Below are positions 29,207 through 32,234 of a stretch of 32,234 bases of DNA, one piece after another (the stretch's first letter is position 1; each line of letters starts with the position of its first letter). The DNA comes from an uncultured Legionellales bacterium. Lineage in GTDB: Bacteria > Pseudomonadota > Gammaproteobacteria > Eutrophobiales > Eutrophobiaceae. The notes below the pieces were generated by a model, which worked only from the letters and a program-made list of their open reading frames with translations, was not told the DNA's origin and made no database searches. The position numbers were made by a program, and so were the translations under genes. Location of the stretch: positions 1 to 32,234 of the forward strand of contig CAJWIE010000005.1 in assembly GCA_913041115.1 (NCBI GenBank). Direction: 5' to 3'.

Positions 29207-30940
29207 ATGTCAAAAAAGAAAGAAATTTTAAGAGGGGCAGAAATTTTCTGTCGTGCGCTGAAGGACGAAGGGGTCAAGCATTTGTTTGGCTATCCTGGTG
29301 GCGCCGTACTTCATATATATGATGCTCTTTACAAACAGGATGATGTTGAACATATTCTGGTGCGTCACGAACAAGGGGCAACACACGCTGCAGATGGTTA
29401 TGCGCGGGCAACAGGAAAACCCGGCGTTGTGCTGGTGACATCAGGACCAGGCGCTACGAATGCGGTCACAGGTATTGCCACAGCCCATATGGACTCCATT
29501 CCATTAGTTGTCTTTACCGGGCAAGTCCCAAGAAAAATGATCGGAAATGATGCTTTTCAGGAAGTTGATTCTATTGGTATTACAAGACCCTGTGTGAAGC
29601 ATAATTTTTTAGTGAAAGATGTTAAGGTATTAGCTGAGACTATAAAGAAAGCTTTTTATGTTGCAACTAGCGGACGACCAGGTCCAGTTGTTGTTGACAT
29701 TCCAAAAGATGTTACGGCTGATTCTTGCTCGTATGAATACCCAAAAAATATTGATATGCGTTCATATCGTCCAGTTATCAAAGGACATCCAGGCCAAATA
29801 AAAAGAGCATCAAAATTAATTTTATCAGCAAAAAAGCCAATGATTTATTCTGGTGGGGGTGTAATTCTTGGTGAAGCGAGCAAGGAACTTACTAAATTCA
29901 CCCAAATACTAAATTACCCTATAACTAATACACTTATGGGTCTTGGGGCATATCCGGCAACCGACAAACAATTTGTAGGGATGCTTGGGATGCATGGTAC
30001 CTATGAAGCTAACATGGCTATGCATAATTGTGACGTATTGATTGCGATTGGTGCAAGATTTGATGATCGTGTAACTGGTGATCTTGAAAAGTTTTGTCCG
30101 TACGCAAAAATTATCCATATTGATGTCGATCCATCATCCATTGCTAAAAATGTGCCTGTTGATGTTCCGATTGTTGGTGATGTAAAACATGTTCTGAAGG
30201 ATTTAAATGAAATTTTAAAGAGCGAGCAAGATAAACTTCAAGTAAATAAAAATGAACTTAAGTCTTGGTGGGATAAAATTCATGAGTGGGCAAAAATTGA
30301 TTGTCTTAAATATGATCGGACATCTTCTGTTATTAAACCGCAGTTTGTAGTTGAGAAATTATGGGAATTAACAAAAGGTGATGCTTATGTTACATCAGAT
30401 GTTGGACAACATCAGATGTGGGCCGCGCAGTTCTATAAGTTTGATAAACCAAGACGTTGGATTAATTCTGGTGGTTTAGGCACTATGGGTTTTGGGCTTC
30501 CTGCAGCGATGGGAGTTAAATTAGCTTTTCCGAATGAGACAGTTGCATGTATTACGGGTGAGGCAAGTCTTGTGATGTGCATTCAGGAGTTATCGACTTG
30601 CTTACAATATGGGACGCCAGTAAAAATTATAATCTTGAATAATCGTTATATGGGTATGGTTCGCCAATGGCAGGAATTTTTTTATTCTGGACGCTATTCA
30701 CATTCATATATGGAAGCTTTACCCGATTTTGTAAAAATGGCAGAAAGCTATGGTCATATGGGCATTAGAGTTGAAAAAAGCAGTGGTGTTGAAAATGCTT
30801 TGAAAGAAGCTTTATCAATGAAGGACAAAACCGTGATAATGGACTTTATCACCGATCAGACTGAAAATGTTTACCCTATGATTGCGTCCGGCAAAGGGCA
30901 TCATGAAATGCATTTGTCGTCTGAAAGGGAACTTGCTTAA
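29207..30940 (+). CDS. ilvB: Acetolactate synthase large subunit
   Basis: LFGYPGGAVLHIYDAL, VRHEQGATHAADGYARATGKPGV, TSGPGATNAVTGIA. The track start at 29195 is TTG; ATG at 29207 has AGGA spacing. Confidence 0.97.
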   Translation: MSKKKEILRGAEIFCRALKDEGVKHLFGYPGGAVLHIYDALYKQDDVEHILVRHEQGATHAADGYARATGKPGVVLVTSGPGATNAVTGIATAHMDSIPLVVFTGQVPRKMIGNDAFQEVDSIGITRPCVKHNFLVKDVKVLAETIKKAFYVATSGRPGPVVVDIPKDVTADSCSYEYPKNIDMRSYRPVIKGHPGQIKRASKLILSAKKPMIYSGGGVILGEASKELTKFTQILNYPITNTLMGLGAYPATDKQFVGMLGMHGTYEANMAMHNCDVLIAIGARFDDRVTGDLEKFCPYAKIIHIDVDPSSIAKNVPVDVPIVGDVKHVLKDLNEILKSEQDKLQVNKNELKSWWDKIHEWAKIDCLKYDRTSSVIKPQFVVEKLWELTKGDAYVTSDVGQHQMWAAQFYKFDKPRRWINSGGLGTMGFGLPAAMGVKLAFPNETVACITGEASLVMCIQELSTCLQYGTPVKIIILNNRYMGMVRQWQEFFYSGRYSHSYMEALPDFVKMAESYGHMGIRVEKSSGVENALKEALSMKDKTVIMDFITDQTENVYPMIASGKGHHEMHLSSERELA

Positions 30941-30942
30941 TT

Positions 30943-31437
30943 ATGAGGCATATCATCTCATTGCTTCTAGAAAATGAGGCTGGAGCTTTATCAAGAGTTT
31001 CAGGATTGTTTTCAGCACGAGCTTTCAATATCGAATCATTATCGGTTGCACCAACCGAAGATCCGACAGTTTCTCGGTTAACTTTGGTAACCACTGGTTC
31101 AGATGCTATTGTTGAGCAGATAACGAAACAACTAAATAAATTAGTTGATGTCATTAAGGTGGTCGATCTTAATGAGTATGAACATGTTGAAAAAGAGTTA
31201 TTACTGACTAAATTAATCGCGGAAAAAAAAGAAGACCATGAGACAGTTAAACGCTTAGTAGATACATTTAATGGCCGTATTGTTGATGTAACTAAAAATT
31301 TATATACAATCGAAATCACAGACACATGCGAAAAAATAGATGCTTTTATAACCACATTAGACGATCGTTTGATACTTGAAGTTGTTCGTTCTGGTGTGTC
31401 AGCCATATCACTTGGTGACAAAGCCATACAATCTTAA
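30943..31437 (+). CDS. ilvH: Acetolactate synthase small subunit
   Basis: ACT domain: [49 protein letters not shown]. Confidence 0.97.
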   Translation: MRHIISLLLENEAGALSRVSGLFSARAFNIESLSVAPTEDPTVSRLTLVTTGSDAIVEQITKQLNKLVDVIKVVDLNEYEHVEKELLLTKLIAEKKEDHETVKRLVDTFNGRIVDVTKNLYTIEITDTCEKIDAFITTLDDRLILEVVRSGVSAISLGDKAIQS

Positions 31438-31462
31438 AACTATATTTGATGAGAGAAGTCCA

Positions 31463-31972
31463 ATGAATATTTATTATGACAAAGATGCTGATTTAGAAAT
31501 TATAAAGGATAAGCAAGTAGCTATAATTGGATATGGTTCCCAAGGGCATGCACATGCAAATAACCTTAAGGACTCGGGTGTTAATGTATGTGTTGGTCTA
31601 CGTACAGGATCAGCATCCATTGAAAAGGCTAATTCCGCGGGGTTAGAGGTTAAACCTATCGCTGATGCTGTATCCACTTCTGATTTGATTATGTTATTGG
31701 CGCCTGACGAACATCAAGCTGAGTTATATAAAAATGAGATAGAGCCAAATATAAAAGAAGGCGCAACTCTCGCATTTGCGCACGGATTTAATATCCATTT
31801 TAAACAAATTATACCTCGCCCTGATTTGGATGTAATTATGGTTGCTCCTAAGGGCCCAGGGCATTTAGTACGTGCTACTTATGCAAGTGGAGGTGGAGTC
31901 CCTTCATTGATTGCTATATTTCAAAATGCGTCTGGACACGCCAAAGAGCTTTCTTTATCTTATGGGGACTGA
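31463..31972 (+). CDS. ilvC: Ketol-acid reductoisomerase, 5' part only; reading frame broken at about 31961
   Basis: [42 protein letters not shown]...[41 protein letters not shown], then stops (GD*) where IlvC should continue. Confidence 0.93.
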   Translation: MNIYYDKDADLEIIKDKQVAIIGYGSQGHAHANNLKDSGVNVCVGLRTGSASIEKANSAGLEVKPIADAVSTSDLIMLLAPDEHQAELYKNEIEPNIKEGATLAFAHGFNIHFKQIIPRPDLDVIMVAPKGPGHLVRATYASGGGVPSLIAIFQNASGHAKELSLSYGD

Positions 31973-32072
31973 AATCGATTTCGTGGACGAGTTAAACAAT
32001 TCAGGGTTCAAGTTCAGCAACCCCAATGCGAAGCGTACATGCGGCTGCGGGGAAAGTTTTCGGGTGGCTTAG
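31962..32072 (+). CDS. C-terminal fragment of an IscA/ErpA/HesB-family iron-sulfur assembly protein
   Basis: Different frame from ilv[37 protein letters not shown], with the A-type carrier C-terminal CxC signature NPNAKxTCGCGxSF. The N-terminus is missing. Confidence 0.85.
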   Translation: MGTEIDFVDELNNSGFKFSNPNAKRTCGCGESFRVA

Positions 32073-32189
32073 CTTTTAATTGTAATCGCCACCAAATTTA
32101 TGTCCTGTTTTGGCTGAAATTTGGCTGTTCGTTCCAAATTGTCCTATAATTCCCTTGATTCGACAGCAGATCGAACCCAGGGGGCGATA

Positions 32190-32234
32190 ATGATCTACCG
32201 GCATCTCAGCGGCGCAACCGTTGCCGTTGCACTT
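32190..32234 (+). CDS. Possible start of an unidentified gene running off the window
   Basis: ATG at 32190 preceded by AGGGGGCG; open to the window end (MIYRHLSGATVAVAL...). Confidence 0.3.
   Translation, partial: MIYRHLSGATVAVAL

Noticed and set aside
30556-30580. IlvB ThDP motif reading GEAS rather than GDGS
   Set aside because: Glu variants of this motif (GEGS/GEAS) are familiar to me from other proteobacterial acetolactate synthases, so it is not a strong anomaly.
30876-31427. 183-aa minus-strand ORF
   Set aside because: Antisense to ilvH (ACT-domain protein clearly coded on the plus strand); Ser/Thr/Val-rich shadow translation.
1-32234. Defence system, CRISPR array, prophage or tRNA/rRNA genes
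   Set aside because: No regularly spaced repeats, cas-like or phage-like proteins, and no cloverleaf or rRNA-like sequences were recognised on reading; the content is essentially conserved housekeeping genes.

Overview
This window looks like an AT-rich gammaproteobacterial chromosome segment made up mostly of housekeeping genes in conserved order. The first block is lpxC(3' part)-dciA-like/M23 peptidase-secA-argJ-Nudix/ThiE fusion-zapD-coaE-pilD-pilC-pilB. It is followed by pgeF-rluD-bamD-nadE-pilA-suhB-trmJ, a three-gene methyltransferase/glycosyltransferase cassette, purM-DUF2066-hda-wrbA-arsC-yihY-acyP-proS-ilvB-ilvH, and a truncated ilvC. I found no convincing tRNA, rRNA, CRISPR, transposon or phage. 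Five observations stand out. (1) A frameshifted relic of the clpB 3' end lies beside pgeF, where clpB is expected. (2) The bacterial-type ProRS lacks its INS editing domain. (3) The ilvC reading frame switches abruptly at about 31961 into the C-terminus of an IscA/ErpA-like protein, which is probably an assembly or library chimera. (4) Several inverted repeats are unexplained, notably a terminator-like A8G7 hairpin upstream of pilA and a 10-bp-stem hairpin inside the methyltransferase gene. (5) There is a possible ilv leader peptide. I did not identify a convincing novel multi-gene system. All calls come from reading motifs and recalled family knowledge; no searches were run.
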